This document shows positions 18,808 to 28,086 of a stretch of DNA of 64,000 nt, one piece after another (the first letter of the stretch is position 1; every line of letters starts with the position of its first letter). This DNA comes from Streptomyces chilikensis (GTDB lineage: Bacteria > Actinomycetota > Actinomycetes > Streptomycetales > Streptomycetaceae): contig NZ_LWCC02000005.1 in NCBI RefSeq assembly GCF_001642695.1, positions 1,829,559 to 1,893,558 on the forward strand. Reading direction: 5' to 3'. Below the pieces are notes generated by a model, which saw only the letters and a program-made list of their open reading frames with translations, made no database searches and was not told where the DNA came from. A program made the translations under genes and the position numbers.

Positions 18808-19347
18808 TTACTTACCCGCCTTTCCGACCTTGCGGCGGATGACTTCGCCCTCGTACTTGACGCCCTTGGCCTTGTACGGGTCGGGCTTGCGCAGCTTGCG
18901 GATGTTCGCCGCGACCTCGCCGACCTTCTGCTTGTCGATGCCCTCGACCTGGAAGCGGGTGGGGGTCTCCACCTTGAAGGTGATGCCCTCGGGCGCCTCG
19001 ACGGTGATCGGGTGCGAGTAGCCGAGCGCGAACTCGAGGTTCGAGCCCTTGGCCGCCACGCGGTAACCGACACCGCTGATCTCGAGCTTCTTCACGTAAC
19101 CCTGGGTCACGCCGGTGATCATGTTCGCCACCAGCGTGCGGGACAGGCCGTGCAGGGCCTTGTTCTGACGCTCGTCGTTGGGGCGGGTCACCTGGAGGGT
19201 GCCGTCCTCGCCCTTGACGATCTCGATCGGCGCCACGACGGTGTGGGTCAGAGTGCCCTTGGGGCCCTTGACCGTGACCGTACGGCCGTCGATGGTGACG
19301 TCCACGCCGGCGGGAACCGCGATGGGGAGCTTGCCGATACGCGACAT
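18808..19347 (-). CDS. rplF: 50S ribosomal protein L6
   Basis: L6 lies near the GTPase-associated centre. The 179-residue protein [17 protein letters not shown] onward includes VKGPKGTL and ends in [20 protein letters not shown] plus a basic tail. The frame is open 17 codons further, but the ATG at 19347 matches the family N-terminus and has a GAAGGGAACG ribosome-binding region. Confidence 0.98.
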   Translation of the reverse strand: MSRIGKLPIAVPAGVDVTIDGRTVTVKGPKGTLTHTVVAPIEIVKGEDGTLQVTRPNDERQNKALHGLSRTLVANMITGVTQGYVKKLEISGVGYRVAAKGSNLEFALGYSHPITVEAPEGITFKVETPTRFQVEGIDKQKVGEVAANIRKLRKPDPYKAKGVKYEGEVIRRKVGKAGK

Positions 19348-19369
19348 AGCTGTATCTCGTTCCCTTCCG

Positions 19370-19768
19370 TTACCAGACGTAGGCGAGGACTTCCCCACCC
19401 ACGCCCTTCTTGCCGGCCTGCTTGTCGGTCAGGAGACCGTGCGACGTGGAGATGATCGCCACGCCGAGGCCGCCGAGGACCTTGGGCAGGTTGGTGGACT
19501 TCGCGTACACCCGGAGACCGGGCTTGGAGATCCGCTTGATGCCCGCGATGGAGCGCTCGCGGTTCGGGCCGAACTTCAGCTCGAGGACGAGGTTCTTGCC
19601 GACCTCGGCGTCCTCGACCTTCCAGCCGGTGATGAAGCCCTCCTGCTGGAGGATCTCCGCGATGTGCGACTTGATCTTGGAGTGCGGCATCGACACCGTG
19701 TCGTGGTATGCCGAGTTCGCGTTACGCAGACGCGTGAGCATGTCTGCGATCGGATCAGTCATGGTCAT
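19370..19768 (-). CDS. rpsH: 30S ribosomal protein S8
   Basis: S8 is a primary 16S rRNA-binding protein and, in E. coli, the spc-operon repressor. The 132-residue protein starts [20 protein letters not shown] and ends [20 protein letters not shown] plus a short tail. It is preceded by an unusually long 237-bp gap from rpsN. Confidence 0.98.
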   Translation of the reverse strand: MTMTDPIADMLTRLRNANSAYHDTVSMPHSKIKSHIAEILQQEGFITGWKVEDAEVGKNLVLELKFGPNRERSIAGIKRISKPGLRVYAKSTNLPKVLGGLGVAIISTSHGLLTDKQAGKKGVGGEVLAYVW

Positions 19769-20005
19769 GAATTGGCCTTAGGCCTCTCTCGCCGGGGTTT
19801 CCTGGTGCGCCATCCCTCTCCCCGATCCGAGACGGGACGGGTGCGGCGCGGTGGACCTACGGCGTAGTAAGCGTCTAGAAGCGGGACCGTGCCCGCGGAC
19901 GGCCGGGCACGGCAAGCGCCCAACCACACCAGCCTAAGCCATGTGTGGCGGGTCGCCTGCCGGACCGGCCTGCTTACCGAGAGCCCGGGAACCCCAAATA
20001 GGGGA
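19769..20005 (-). other. rpsN-rpsH spacer with hairpins and a -10-like box
   Basis: No gene. Just past the rpsN stop is a small CCCC-AAATA-GGGG hairpin (about 19993-20005). Next is TAGGCT (19931-19936) as a possible -10 without a good -35. Then comes a CCGTGCCCG/CGGGCACGG hairpin (19887-19912). The combination suggests an internal stop and restart, or an RNA-processing site, inside the spc cluster. Confidence 0.4.
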
Positions 20006-20191
20006 TTACCAGGAGCTCTTGGTCACGCCCGGCAGCTCGCCACGGTGAGCCATCTCACGGAGGCACACGCGGCAGAGGCCGAACTTGCGGTACACGGAGT
20101 GCGGACGGCCGCAGCGCTGGCAGCGGGTGTACGCGCGCACACCGAACTTGGGCTTGCGAGCAGCCTTCGCGATCAGAGCCTTCTTCGCCAT
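20006..20191 (-). CDS. rpsN: 30S ribosomal protein S14, type Z (zinc form)
   Basis: The 61-residue protein starts [20 protein letters not shown] and has the zinc ribbon CQRCGRPH (Cys24, Cys27) and CRVC (Cys40, Cys43). It is the housekeeping zinc-containing S14. Streptomyces usually keeps a zinc-free paralogue elsewhere under Zur control. The ATG at 20191 is preferred over the GTG at 20200 because AAGGAGG lies 10 nt before the former and only 1 nt before the latter. Confidence 0.97.
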   Translation of the reverse strand: MAKKALIAKAARKPKFGVRAYTRCQRCGRPHSVYRKFGLCRVCLREMAHRGELPGVTKSSW

Positions 20192-20196
20192 CTCGC

Positions 20197-20751
20197 TCAC
20201 GCCTCCTTGAACGGGAAGCCGAGGTGACGGAGGAGCGCACGGCCCTCAGCGTCGTTGGCAGCCGTGGTCACCACGGTGATGTCCATGCCTCGGGTGCGGT
20301 CGATCTTGTCCTGGTCGATCTCGTGGAACATGACCTGCTCCGTGAGACCGAAGGTGTAGTTGCCACGGCCGTCGAACTGCTTGGGGGACAGGCCGCGGAA
20401 GTCGCGGATGCGCGGGAGCGCCAGCGACAGGGTGCGGTCCAGGAACTCCCACATGCGGTCGCCACGGAGGGTGACGTGGGCACCGATCGGCTGACCCTCA
20501 CGCAGCTTGAACTGCGCGATGGACTTGCGGGCCTTGGTGACGGCCGGCTTCTGACCGGTGATCGTGGTGAGGTCGCGGATGGCGCCCTCGATCAGCTTGG
20601 AGTCGCGGGCGGCGTCGCCCACACCCATGTTGACCACGATCTTGACGAGGCCGGGAACCTGCATGACGTTCTCGTACTTGAACTCGTCACGCAGCTTGCC
20701 CGCGATCTCCTCGCGGTACTTCGTCTTCAGACGCGGAGTGGTGGTAGCCAT
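20197..20751 (-). CDS. rplE: 50S ribosomal protein L5
   Basis: L5 carries 5S rRNA into the ribosome and contacts P-site tRNA. The 184-residue protein has [36 protein letters not shown] and the [18 protein letters not shown]-terminal motif. Its ATG overlaps the rplX stop (TGATG). Confidence 0.98.
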   Translation of the reverse strand: MATTTPRLKTKYREEIAGKLRDEFKYENVMQVPGLVKIVVNMGVGDAARDSKLIEGAIRDLTTITGQKPAVTKARKSIAQFKLREGQPIGAHVTLRGDRMWEFLDRTLSLALPRIRDFRGLSPKQFDGRGNYTFGLTEQVMFHEIDQDKIDRTRGMDITVVTTAANDAEGRALLRHLGFPFKEA

Positions 20752-21068
20752 CAGATGTCCTCACCCGTCCGCTTGGCAACGCGGATCTTGTTGCCGTTCT
20801 CGTCGAAGCGGTAACCGACGCGGGTCACGACCTTCTGGCCGTCCTTCTCCACGACGAGCTGAACGTTGCTCACGTGGACCGGAGCCTCGACGGTCACGAT
20901 GCCGCCGGCCTGGTTCGGGCCGGCCTTCGTGTGCTTCTTGACCCGGTTGACACCCTCGACCAGGACGCGGTTCTCGCGGGGGAAGGCCGCGACGACCTTG
21001 CCCTGCTTGCCCTTGTCCTTGCCGGTGATGACCTGGACCAGGTCGCCCTTCTTGATCTTCATGCTCAC
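20751..21068 (-). CDS. rplX: 50S ribosomal protein L24
   Basis: L24 initiates large-subunit assembly. The protein [20 protein letters not shown] onward carries the KOW motif, and [14 protein letters not shown] follows. Two starts are possible: the GTG at 21068 overlaps the rplN stop by four bases and has GGAGG 4 nt upstream, while the ATG at 21062 is 10 nt from the same GGAGG and removes two residues. The upstream GTG is given here, 105 residues. Confidence 0.96.
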   Translation of the reverse strand: MSMKIKKGDLVQVITGKDKGKQGKVVAAFPRENRVLVEGVNRVKKHTKAGPNQAGGIVTVEAPVHVSNVQLVVEKDGQKVVTRVGYRFDENGNKIRVAKRTGEDI

Positions 21069-21433
21069 AGCACCTCCGGCGCGAGGGAGATGATCTTCAT
21101 GAACTTCTTCTCGCGCAGCTCACGGCCCACGGGGCCGAAGATACGGGTGCCGCGAGGGTCGCCGTCGTTCTTCAGAATGACGGCGGCGTTCTCGTCGAAG
21201 CGGATGTACGAGCCGTCCGGACGGCGGCGCTCCTTGACGGTGCGAACGACGACGGCCTTGACGACGTCGCCCTTCTTCACGTTGCCACCGGGGATCGCGT
21301 CCTTGACGGTGGCAACGATGACGTCACCGATGCCCGCGTAGCGGCGACCGGAGCCACCGAGCACACGGATGCAAAGGATCTCCTTCGCACCAGTGTTGTC
21401 GGCGACACGCAGTCGCGACTCCTGCTGGATCAC
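21065..21433 (-). CDS. rplN: 50S ribosomal protein L14
   Basis: L14 forms an intersubunit bridge. The 122-residue protein starts (V)[19 protein letters not shown] and includes [20 protein letters not shown] and [20 protein letters not shown]. The start is the GTG at 21433 with AGGAG upstream. In E. coli this is the first gene of the spc operon, and here it follows two strong hairpins. Confidence 0.98.
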   Translation of the reverse strand: MIQQESRLRVADNTGAKEILCIRVLGGSGRRYAGIGDVIVATVKDAIPGGNVKKGDVVKAVVVRTVKERRRPDGSYIRFDENAAVILKNDGDPRGTRIFGPVGRELREKKFMKIISLAPEVL

Positions 21434-21496
21434 GTCTATCTCCTGATCGTCTGCCGGTTCCCTCCGGAGCAGTGCCGGAGAGCCTGGCGGAACTCA

Positions 21497-21571
21497 CCCG
21501 CGGGAGATCCCCGCGGGAATTTACTTGGCCTGAGAGGCGGGGAACCGGGCCGGGGGGCGTGCCCCCCGGCC
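21497..21571 (-). terminator. Two hairpins at the S10/spc boundary (rpsQ-rplN spacer)
   Basis: CCCGCGGG pairs with its copy at 21510-21517, and GGCCGGGGGG-CGTG-CCCCCCGGCC (21548-21571) forms a perfect 10-bp stem. Both lie in a 163-bp gap exactly where the S10 operon ends and the spc operon begins in E. coli. A TAAATT between them (about 21520) could be a -10. Confidence 0.55.
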
Positions 21572-21596
21572 GGTCAGCTGGGGCGTGAGCCCTCGC

Positions 21597-21881
21597 TTAC
21601 TTCGCCTTCTCGAGGATCTCGACGATGCGCCAGTGCTTGGAGGACGACAGCTTCCGGGTCTCCATCAGGAGGACGCGGTCACCGACGCCGGCAGCGTTCT
21701 GCTCGTCGTGCGCCTTGTACTTCTTCGTACGGCGGATGACCTTGCCGTACAGAGCGTGCGTCACGCGGTCCTCGACGGCGACGACGACGGTCTTGTCCAT
21801 CTTGTCGCTGACGACCAGACCCTCGCGGGTCTTGCGCGCGTTGCGCTCGGTGCTCTCTTCAGTCACGTTGCTCTCGCTCAT
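21597..21881 (-). CDS. rpsQ: 30S ribosomal protein S17
   Basis: S17 is a primary 16S-binding OB-fold protein. In the 94 residues, [20 protein letters not shown] and [20 protein letters not shown] are diagnostic, and an acidic N-terminus of about 15 residues precedes the core. Its start overlaps the rpmC stop by four bases. Confidence 0.98.
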   Translation of the reverse strand: MSESNVTEESTERNARKTREGLVVSDKMDKTVVVAVEDRVTHALYGKVIRRTKKYKAHDEQNAAGVGDRVLLMETRKLSSSKHWRIVEILEKAK

Positions 21882-22102
21882 GCGTTCTCCACCGACTCGA
21901 TGCCGAGCTCACGCTCACGCATGAGGGTGTAGACCCGGGCGATGTCCTTGCGGACCGCCTTCAGACGGCCGTGGTTCTCGAGCTGTCCGGTCGCCGCCTG
22001 GAAGCGGAGGTTGAACAGCTCTTCCTTGGCCTCGCGGAGCTTCGCGAGAAGCTCCTCGTTGCCCAGCTCGCGCAGCTCGGACGCCTTGGTACCGGCCGAC
22101 AT
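21878..22102 (-). CDS. rpmC: 50S ribosomal protein L29
   Basis: L29 sits at the tunnel exit and helps dock trigger factor and SRP. The 74-residue helical hairpin runs [20 protein letters not shown] through [20 protein letters not shown] to the end. The ATG at 22102 overlaps the rplP stop (TGATG). A GTG one codon earlier is possible. Confidence 0.97.
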   Translation of the reverse strand: MSAGTKASELRELGNEELLAKLREAKEELFNLRFQAATGQLENHGRLKAVRKDIARVYTLMRERELGIESVENA

Positions 22103-22521
22103 CACGCTTCACCTGCCTCGCGCTTGACGATCCGGCACTTCATCGGCAGCTTGTGGGCCGCACGGGTCAGCGCCTCACGGGCGATCTTCTCGTTGGGGTA
22201 AGACAGCTCGAACATGACCCGACCCGGGTGCACGTTCGCGACCCACCACTCCGGAGAACCCTTACCGGAACCCATGCGGGTCTCGGCGGGCTTCTTGGTG
22301 AGGGGGCGGTCCGGGTAGATGTTGATCCAGACCTTGCCGCCACGCTTGATGTGGCGGGTCATCGCGATACGAGCGGCCTCGATCTGGCGGTTGGTGACGT
22401 ACGCCGGCGTCATGGCCTGAATGCCGTACTCGCCGAACGCAACCGTCGTACCGCCCTTGGCCATACCGCGGCGCTTGGGGTGGTGCTGCTTGCGGTGCTT
22501 GACCCTACGGGGGATCAGCAT
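22102..22521 (-). CDS. rplP: 50S ribosomal protein L16
   Basis: L16 organises the A-site tRNA pocket. The 139-residue protein starts [20 protein letters not shown] and contains [20 protein letters not shown] and [16 protein letters not shown]. It lies 3 bp after rpsC. Confidence 0.98.
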   Translation of the reverse strand: MLIPRRVKHRKQHHPKRRGMAKGGTTVAFGEYGIQAMTPAYVTNRQIEAARIAMTRHIKRGGKVWINIYPDRPLTKKPAETRMGSGKGSPEWWVANVHPGRVMFELSYPNEKIAREALTRAAHKLPMKCRIVKREAGEA

Positions 22522-22524
22522 GGG

Positions 22525-23361
22525 TCAGCTCTCCTTTCCAGCAGAGCTCGGCTCGGCGGCAGCGCCCGCGGGAGCCTCGGCCGGCTTGGCCTCGGCCGCC
22601 GCGGCGGACTGCTGCGGCTTGCGACCGCGACCGCCACGCTCGCCACCACGGCCACCGCGGGCCGGGCGGTCGTTGCCACCACGGGCCGGGCGGTTGCCGG
22701 CACGGGCGGCGGCGTTCTCGGCGCGGACCTCGGCGATGTTCTTGACGTCGCCCTTGTAGATCCAGACCTTCACACCGATGCGGCCGAAGGTCGTCTTGGC
22801 CTCGAAGAAGCCGTAGTCGACGTTCGCGCGGAGCGTGTGCAGGGGCACACGGCCCTCGCGGTAGAACTCCGAGCGGGACATCTCGGCGCCGCCGAGGCGG
22901 CCACCGCACTGGATCTTGATGCCCTTGGCGCCGGCCTTCATCGCCGACTGCATGCTCTTGCGCATGGCACGGCGGAAGGAGACGCGGGAGGAGAGCTGCT
23001 CGGCGACGGCCTGGGCCACGAGCTGAGCGTCCGTCTCGGGGTTCTTGACCTCGAGGATGTTCAGCTGGACCTGCTTGCCCGTGAGCTTCTCGAGGTCGCC
23101 GCGGATGCGGTCGGCCTCGGCGCCACGGCGGCCGATGACGATGCCCGGACGAGCGGTGTGGATGTCCACACGCACGCGGTCACGGGTGCGCTCGATCTCG
23201 ACCTTGGAGATGCCGGCGCGCTCCATGCCGGACGTCATCATCCGACGGATGGCGACGTCTTCCTTGACGTAGTCCTTGTACAGCTTGTCGGCGTACCAAC
23301 GCGACTTGAAGTCGGTCGTGACACCGAGCCGGAACCCGTGCGGGTTTACCTTCTGGCCCAT
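22525..23361 (-). CDS. rpsC: 30S ribosomal protein S3
   Basis: S3 forms the mRNA entry channel and has helicase activity with S4 and S5. The 278-residue protein has the N-terminal [20 protein letters not shown], a KH domain with [20 protein letters not shown], and the C-terminal S3 domain. Residues 220-278 are an RGG and Ala/Pro/Glu-rich tail, about 45 residues beyond the E. coli protein. Its ATG overlaps the rplV stop (TGATG). Confidence 0.98.
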   Translation of the reverse strand: MGQKVNPHGFRLGVTTDFKSRWYADKLYKDYVKEDVAIRRMMTSGMERAGISKVEIERTRDRVRVDIHTARPGIVIGRRGAEADRIRGDLEKLTGKQVQLNILEVKNPETDAQLVAQAVAEQLSSRVSFRRAMRKSMQSAMKAGAKGIKIQCGGRLGGAEMSRSEFYREGRVPLHTLRANVDYGFFEAKTTFGRIGVKVWIYKGDVKNIAEVRAENAAARAGNRPARGGNDRPARGGRGGERGGRGRKPQQSAAAAEAKPAEAPAGAAAEPSSAGKES

Positions 23362-23708
23362 TACCGGGTTCCTTCCTTGCTGCTGACGACCACGGTGATG
23401 TGGCTGGTCCGCTTGCGGATCCGGTAGGCGCGGCCCTGGGCGCGCGGACGGAACCGCTTCAGGGTCGGGCCCTCGTCGACGTACGCCTCGGAGACGTACA
23501 GGCTCGACGGATCGGTGTGGTCGTAGTTGTGCGCGGCGTTGGCGATGGCGCTGTCCAGCACCTTGCCGACCGGCACGCTCGCGGCCTGCGGGGCGAAACG
23601 CAGGACCGCCTGAGCCTCCGTGGCATCCATGCCACGGATAAGGTCCACCACGCGGCGGGCCTTCATGGGCGTGACGCGGATGTACCGCGCCTGGGCCCTG
23701 GCTTCCAT
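23361..23708 (-). CDS. rplV: 50S ribosomal protein L22
   Basis: L22 lines the exit tunnel, and its loop is a site of macrolide resistance. The 115-residue protein starts [20 protein letters not shown] and includes [20 protein letters not shown], which looks unmutated. The frame is open eight codons further, but the ATG at 23708 has GAAGGGACAACC upstream and matches the family start. Confidence 0.97.
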   Translation of the reverse strand: MEARAQARYIRVTPMKARRVVDLIRGMDATEAQAVLRFAPQAASVPVGKVLDSAIANAAHNYDHTDPSSLYVSEAYVDEGPTLKRFRPRAQGRAYRIRKRTSHITVVVSSKEGTR

Positions 23709-23750
23709 GGTTGTCCCTTCAGTGTCTGTCATGGTCTTTCACAGCCCCGC

Positions 23751-24032
23751 TTAGCGGCGCTTCGACTTCCGGTCGTCCTTGACGTGACCCCGGAAGGTGC
23801 GCGTCGGCGAGAACTCGCCGAGCTTGTGGCCGACCATGGACTCGGTGACAAACACCGGGATGTGGGTCTTGCCGTTGTGCACCGCGATCGTGTGGCCGAG
23901 CATGGCCGGGACGATCATCGAGCGACGGGACCAGGTCTTGATGACGTTCTTGGTGCCGGCTTCGTTCTGGACATCCACCTTCTTCATGAGGTGGTCGTCG
24001 ACGAAGGGCCCCTTCTTGAGACTACGCGGCAT
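23751..24032 (-). CDS. rpsS: 30S ribosomal protein S19
   Basis: S19 pairs with S13 at the head of the small subunit. The 93-residue protein [19 protein letters not shown] onward includes [20 protein letters not shown] and [16 protein letters not shown]. It follows rplB by 12 bp. Confidence 0.98.
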   Translation of the reverse strand: MPRSLKKGPFVDDHLMKKVDVQNEAGTKNVIKTWSRRSMIVPAMLGHTIAVHNGKTHIPVFVTESMVGHKLGEFSPTRTFRGHVKDDRKSKRR

Positions 24033-24044
24033 CTAAACCCGCTC

Positions 24045-24881
24045 CTAGCGCTTCTTGTTCGTCTTGCGGCGGCGGACGATGTACTTGTTCGACGCCTTCT
24101 TGGGCGAACGAGTACGACCTTCCTTCTTGCCCCACGGGGAGACGGGGTGACGGCCACCGGAGGTACGGCCCTCACCACCACCGTGCGGGTGGTCGACCGG
24201 GTTCATGACGACACCACGGACGGTCGGGCGAACGCCCAGCCACCGCTTGCGGCCGGCCTTGCCCCAGTTGATGTTGCTCTGCTCGGCGTTGCCGACCTCG
24301 CCGACGGTGGCGCGGCAGCGCACGTCGACCAGGCGGATCTCGCCGGAAGGCATGCGGAGGTGGGCCATCGAGCCCTCCTTCGCGAGCAGCTGCACGGAGG
24401 CACCGGCGGAGCGGGCGAACTTGGCGCCGCCACCGGGACGGAGCTCGATCGCGTGGATCGTGGTACCGACCGGGATGTTGCGGAGCGCCAGGTTGTTGCC
24501 CGGCTTGATGTCGGCCCCGGGACCGGCCTCGACGCGGTCACCCTGCTGCAGGTTGCGCGGCGCGATGATGTAGCGCTTCTCGCCGTCGGCGTAGTGCAGC
24601 AGCGCGATGCGCGCGGTGCGGTTGGGGTCGTACTCGATGTGCGCGACCTTCGCGGGCACGCCGTCCTTGTCGTGACGACGGAAGTCGATCACGCGGTAGG
24701 CGCGCTTGTGGCCACCACCCTGGTGGCGAACGGTCACACGACCGGCGTTGTTACGGCCGCCCTTGCTGTGCAGGGGGCGGACCAGCGACTTCTCCGGCGT
24801 GGACCGCGTGACCTCGACGAAGTCGGCGACGCTGGAGCCACGACGGCCCGGAGTCGTCGGCTTGTACTTGCGGATACCCAT
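24045..24881 (-). CDS. rplB: 50S ribosomal protein L2
   Basis: L2 is required for subunit association and peptidyl transfer. The 278-residue protein starts [20 protein letters not shown], includes [19 protein letters not shown] and the conserved His-containing loop [20 protein letters not shown], and ends in basic residues. It follows rplW by 39 bp. Confidence 0.98.
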   Translation of the reverse strand: MGIRKYKPTTPGRRGSSVADFVEVTRSTPEKSLVRPLHSKGGRNNAGRVTVRHQGGGHKRAYRVIDFRRHDKDGVPAKVAHIEYDPNRTARIALLHYADGEKRYIIAPRNLQQGDRVEAGPGADIKPGNNLALRNIPVGTTIHAIELRPGGGAKFARSAGASVQLLAKEGSMAHLRMPSGEIRLVDVRCRATVGEVGNAEQSNINWGKAGRKRWLGVRPTVRGVVMNPVDHPHGGGEGRTSGGRHPVSPWGKKEGRTRSPKKASNKYIVRRRKTNKKR

Positions 24882-24920
24882 TTCTCAGTCCTCGTCCGAT
24901 ATTCGGACGATCCGACGCCC

Positions 24921-25340
24921 TTAGGCGGTCGGACCGCCGAAGATGTCGATACGGTCGCCCTCGGCGAGGGTCACGATCGCGCGCTTGGTGTCGGGACGCT
25001 TGCCGAACCCGGTGCGGGTCCGCTTGCGCTTGCCCTGGCGGTTGATCGTGTTGACCCCGGTGACCTTGACCGAGAAGACCGACTGCACGGCCTCCTTGAT
25101 CTGGGTCTTGTTGGCCCGCGTGTCGACGACGAACGTGTACTTGTTCTCGTCGATGAGCGCGTAGCTCTTCTCCGACACGACCGGCTTCAGCAGCACGTCA
25201 CGGGGGTCCGTGTACGCCTTGCTGGCCGGGGTGACGACGGTGTTCTTGCCCTCGGCGGCGTGGCGGCGCGCCTTGGCGACGCGCGCGGCCTTGGCGGCCT
25301 TCGCAGCCTTGGAGGCGATGCTCGGGTGACGCGTAGCCAT
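24921..25340 (-). CDS. rplW: 50S ribosomal protein L23
   Basis: L23 docks SRP, trigger factor and the translocon at the tunnel exit. The 139-residue protein has the L23 core from [20 protein letters not shown] to [11 protein letters not shown], preceded by a Lys/Ala-rich extension of about 45 residues ([20 protein letters not shown]) typical of actinobacteria. The frame runs on to 25499, but the ATG at 25340 overlaps the rplD stop (TGATG). Confidence 0.97.
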   Translation of the reverse strand: MATRHPSIASKAAKAAKAARVAKARRHAAEGKNTVVTPASKAYTDPRDVLLKPVVSEKSYALIDENKYTFVVDTRANKTQIKEAVQSVFSVKVTGVNTINRQGKRKRTRTGFGKRPDTKRAIVTLAEGDRIDIFGGPTA

Positions 25341-25987
25341 CAGGCCTCGCTCCCTTCGGTGACGGCCTGGCCGCCGGACACGAAGGACTCGAACGCGGCC
25401 TGGGTGAAGACCACGTCGTCCGAGACGAGAACGTCGTACGTGTTCAGCTGGCCCGGCTCCAGGATGTGGACCTGGGGCAGGTTGCGGGCGGACAGCCACG
25501 CGGCCTCGTCGGCACGGTCGACGACCAGGAGCAGGTTCTTGCGCTCCGAGATCTTGCCGAACAGCGACTTCGCGGCCTTGGTGGAGGCGGCACCCTCGAC
25601 CACGCCGGAGACGACGTGGATGCGGTTGTGGCGCGCCCGGTCGGTGAGGGCGCCACGCAGGGCGGCGGCCTTCATCTTCTTGGGGGTCCGCTGCGAGTAG
25701 TCACGCGGCACGGGACCGTGCACGACGCCACCACCGGCGAACTGAGGCGCGCGGGTCGAGCCCTGACGGGCGCGGCCGGTGCCCTTCTGGCGGTACGGCT
25801 TGCGGCCACCGCCACGGACCTCGCCGCGGGTCTTGGTCTTGTGCGTGCCCTGACGGGCAGCGGCCAGCTGCGCGACGACGACCTGGTGGATCAGCGGAAC
25901 GCTGACCTTGGCGTCGAAGATCTCCGCGGGGAGCTCGACGGTACCGGCCTTGTCGCCCGCCGGCGAAAGGATGTCAACAGTGCTCAT
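25340..25987 (-). CDS. rplD: 50S ribosomal protein L4
   Basis: L4 shapes the tunnel constriction and in E. coli also represses the S10 operon. The 215-residue protein has the extended loop [20 protein letters not shown] and [20 protein letters not shown]. The loop residues tied to macrolide resistance look wild type. Its stop overlaps the rplW start, and rplC ends 8 bp upstream. Confidence 0.98.
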   Translation of the reverse strand: MSTVDILSPAGDKAGTVELPAEIFDAKVSVPLIHQVVVAQLAAARQGTHKTKTRGEVRGGGRKPYRQKGTGRARQGSTRAPQFAGGGVVHGPVPRDYSQRTPKKMKAAALRGALTDRARHNRIHVVSGVVEGAASTKAAKSLFGKISERKNLLLVVDRADEAAWLSARNLPQVHILEPGQLNTYDVLVSDDVVFTQAAFESFVSGGQAVTEGSEA

Positions 25988-25995
25988 CGGTTACC

Positions 25996-26640
25996 TCAGG
26001 CCCCCTTGGCCGCGGTGCGGACCAGGACGAGGCCGCCGTTCGGACCGGGAACCGCGCCCTTGATGAGCAGCAGACCCTTCTCCGCGTCAACGGCGTGGAC
26101 GGTCAGGTTCTGGGTGGTGACCCGCTCGTTGCCCATGCGACCCGCCATGCGGAGGCCCTTGAACACACGGCCCGGGGTGGCGCAGCCACCGATGGAACCG
26201 GGAGAGCGGTGCTTGCGCTGGGTGCCGTGACCGGCGCCGAGGCCCTTGAAGTTGTGACGCTTCATGACACCGGCGAAGCCCTTGCCCTTGCTCTTGCCGG
26301 TCACGTCCACCTTGACGCCGGCCTCGAACACCTCGGCGGTGATCTCCTGGCCGAGGGTGTACTCGGAGGCGTCCGAGGTACGGATCTCGACGAGGTGGCG
26401 ACGGGGAGTGACGTCGGCCTTGGCGAAGTGGCCCTTGAGGGGCTTGTTCACCTTGCGCGGGTCGATCTCGCCGAAGGCGATCTGGACCGACTCGTAGCCG
26501 TCGGTGTCGTTCGTACGGACCTGGGTCACGACGTTCGGAGCGGCCTTGACGACGGTGACGGGGACGACGCGGTTGTTCGCGTCCCACACCTGCGTCATGC
26601 CGAGCTTCTCGCCCAGGATGCCCTTGATCTGCTTAGCCAT
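25996..26640 (-). CDS. rplC: 50S ribosomal protein L3
   Basis: L3 reaches into the peptidyl transferase centre. The 214-residue protein starts [20 protein letters not shown] and includes [20 protein letters not shown] and [20 protein letters not shown]. It lies 17 bp after rpsJ. Confidence 0.98.
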   Translation of the reverse strand: MAKQIKGILGEKLGMTQVWDANNRVVPVTVVKAAPNVVTQVRTNDTDGYESVQIAFGEIDPRKVNKPLKGHFAKADVTPRRHLVEIRTSDASEYTLGQEITAEVFEAGVKVDVTGKSKGKGFAGVMKRHNFKGLGAGHGTQRKHRSPGSIGGCATPGRVFKGLRMAGRMGNERVTTQNLTVHAVDAEKGLLLIKGAVPGPNGGLVLVRTAAKGA

Positions 26641-26657
26641 TCTCAGATCACCGGCCT

Positions 26658-26966
26658 TCAGAGCTTGATCTCGATGTCGACACCGGCCGGGAGGTCGAGT
26701 CGCATCAGGGAGTCAACGGTCTTCGGCGTCGGGTCGAGGATGTCGATCAGGCGCTTGTGCGTGCGCATCTCGAAGTGCTCGCGCGAGTCCTTGTACTTGT
26801 GCGGCGACTTGATGACGCAGTACACGTTCTTCTCAGTGGGCAGCGGCACCGGGCCCGCGACCGACGCACCAGTGCGGGTCACCGTCTCGACGATCTTCTT
26901 CGCCGAGGAGTCGATGACCTCGTGGTCGTAGGCCTTGAGCCGGATGCGGATCTTCTGTCCCGCCAT
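26658..26966 (-). CDS. rpsJ: 30S ribosomal protein S10
   Basis: S10 (NusE) is a small-subunit head protein and the partner of NusG (57733-58566) in coupling transcription to translation. The 102-residue protein [19 protein letters not shown] onward has [20 protein letters not shown] and [20 protein letters not shown]. It is the first gene of the S10 cluster, with its leader element at 27041-27065. Confidence 0.98.
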   Translation of the reverse strand: MAGQKIRIRLKAYDHEVIDSSAKKIVETVTRTGASVAGPVPLPTEKNVYCVIKSPHKYKDSREHFEMRTHKRLIDILDPTPKTVDSLMRLDLPAGVDIEIKL

Positions 26967-27535
26967 GGCTACTCAGTAGTCCTGTCTCTAGTAACGCTCC
27001 GGAACCCGGTGGGTTTTCGGAAACCTCTTCACCTTCTTCGCCGACCCACGCGGTCGGGCGTGTCGCGCTCCCGTCGATATGAAGTCCCGAACCGGGATTC
27101 CCTACCAGGGGGAGTGCGGCTCACCGCCGCGGGACCGGGAGCGGAAGGCCCACCGGGCGCCTGGCCGGTGTCGCGTCCGCACTTCCCGGAAGATTCCCGT
27201 ACTTCCAGCCCGCGCGGGGCTGACGAGTACTGTGGGACTCGCTTCCGGTCCTCCCGGCGGGAGGCGTGCGACATCAACACTCGACCGAGCAACTTGGCTA
27301 GTGTGCCATATGGCGCAGGACCCTGGCCAATCGGGCGGAAGAGAGTACCCGGCGCGACCGGCACGTCAAACCCAAGGGCGCCGTGTCGCCGACGGTGAGC
27401 ACGAAACCGCAGGTCAGCGAGGTTCCATCCGGTACGCGCCGTGGTCCTCCGGGCGCTCCGGCGACCCGCCCCGCGCCGCGTCGCGCAGGCTCCGGCGACC
27501 GCTCCCCCGAAAACGACTGCGGAATGTGGCGCGAA
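26967..27535 (-). other. Upstream region of the S10 cluster
   Basis: A 569-bp gap with no gene I can support. It holds the 25-bp element shared with the str operon (27041-27065), a perfect GCCATATGGC palindrome (27305-27314) inside a wider TTGGC/GCCAA dyad (27294-27330), and a +-strand TAGTGT at 27299-27304. I could not find a near-consensus -35/-10 pair for rpsJ. Confidence 0.5.
27041..27065 (-). promoter_or_regulatory. 25-bp dyad element shared by S10 and str operon leaders
   Basis: The + strand reads CCGACCCACGCGGTCGGG followed by CGTGTCG. The same 25 bp with one change lie at 44108-44132, before rpsL. On the coding strand it contains CCGACC-GCGTG-GGTCGG, a 6-bp stem with a 5-nt loop. It sits 75 bp before the rpsJ start. 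It could be a protein-binding site or a leader RNA hairpin. Confidence 0.6.
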
Positions 27536-28027
27536 TCATGCCCGGCCGTGCGGGACCGGACACTCCGGAGGGCCGACCACGTCCCGGCCGTGCGCGCGGT
27601 GCAGTGCGGCGAGGGTCTCGACCAGGGCGGCGGCGGCCGCGGGGTCCAGGGGCGCCAGGAAGTCCCTGTCCACCCGTTCACGCGCCCGCTCCGCCTCGGC
27701 CAGGGTGCGTTCGCCGACCGGCGTCAGGGTGACCACGTTGCGCCGGCGGTCGCGGTCGCTGCGGCGGCGCTCCACGTACCCCTTCTCCTCCAGCGCGTCG
27801 ACCACCCCGACCATGCTGGTGCGGTCCAGGCCGATCCGTTCGGCGATCTCCATCTGCGACGACTGCCGTCCGCCCGCCTCGATGGCGGCCATGACCCCCA
27901 GCTCGCGCGGGTGCAGCCGATAGGGCGCGAGCGCCTCCGCCATGCCGGCGGCGAGGCGGGCGTGGGCCTGCTTGAGCAGGTAGCCCAGCCGGTCGGCCAG
28001 GGGGTCCGGAAGAGGCGCGTCCTTCAT
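27536..28027 (-). CDS. MarR-family transcriptional regulator
   Basis: A 163-residue winged-helix protein. The recognition region IAERIGLDRTSMVGVVDALE and the wing RRRSDRDRRRNVVTLTP (about 62-105) are typical of MarR. It is divergent from an MFS exporter gene, the classic arrangement in which MarR represses both genes until a small ligand binds. The ATG at 28027 follows TACCCT (28034-28039) by 6 nt, so the mRNA is probably leaderless. The ligand is unknown. Confidence 0.92.
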   Translation of the reverse strand: MKDAPLPDPLADRLGYLLKQAHARLAAGMAEALAPYRLHPRELGVMAAIEAGGRQSSQMEIAERIGLDRTSMVGVVDALEEKGYVERRRSDRDRRRNVVTLTPVGERTLAEAERARERVDRDFLAPLDPAAAAALVETLAALHRAHGRDVVGPPECPVPHGRA

Positions 28028-28037
28028 GGAATAAGGG

Positions 28038-28086
28038 TATCGACGCCTGATGTTCAGCGATACTGACGATTCGACATACTGACGAT
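28038..28086. promoter_or_regulatory. Probable MarR operator between regulator and exporter
   Basis: The 57-bp intergenic region holds TATCG-N15-CGATA (28038-28062) and two exact 11-bp direct repeats ATACTGACGAT (28060-28070 and 28076-28086) spaced 16 bp apart. These overlap the MarR -10 box and the proposed MFS start, as expected for autoregulation plus exporter control. Confidence 0.55.

Noticed and set aside
27079-27732. Small genes in the 569-bp region before rpsJ
   Set aside because: Frames exist on both strands but have no start signals, no domains and overlap the marR gene antisense.
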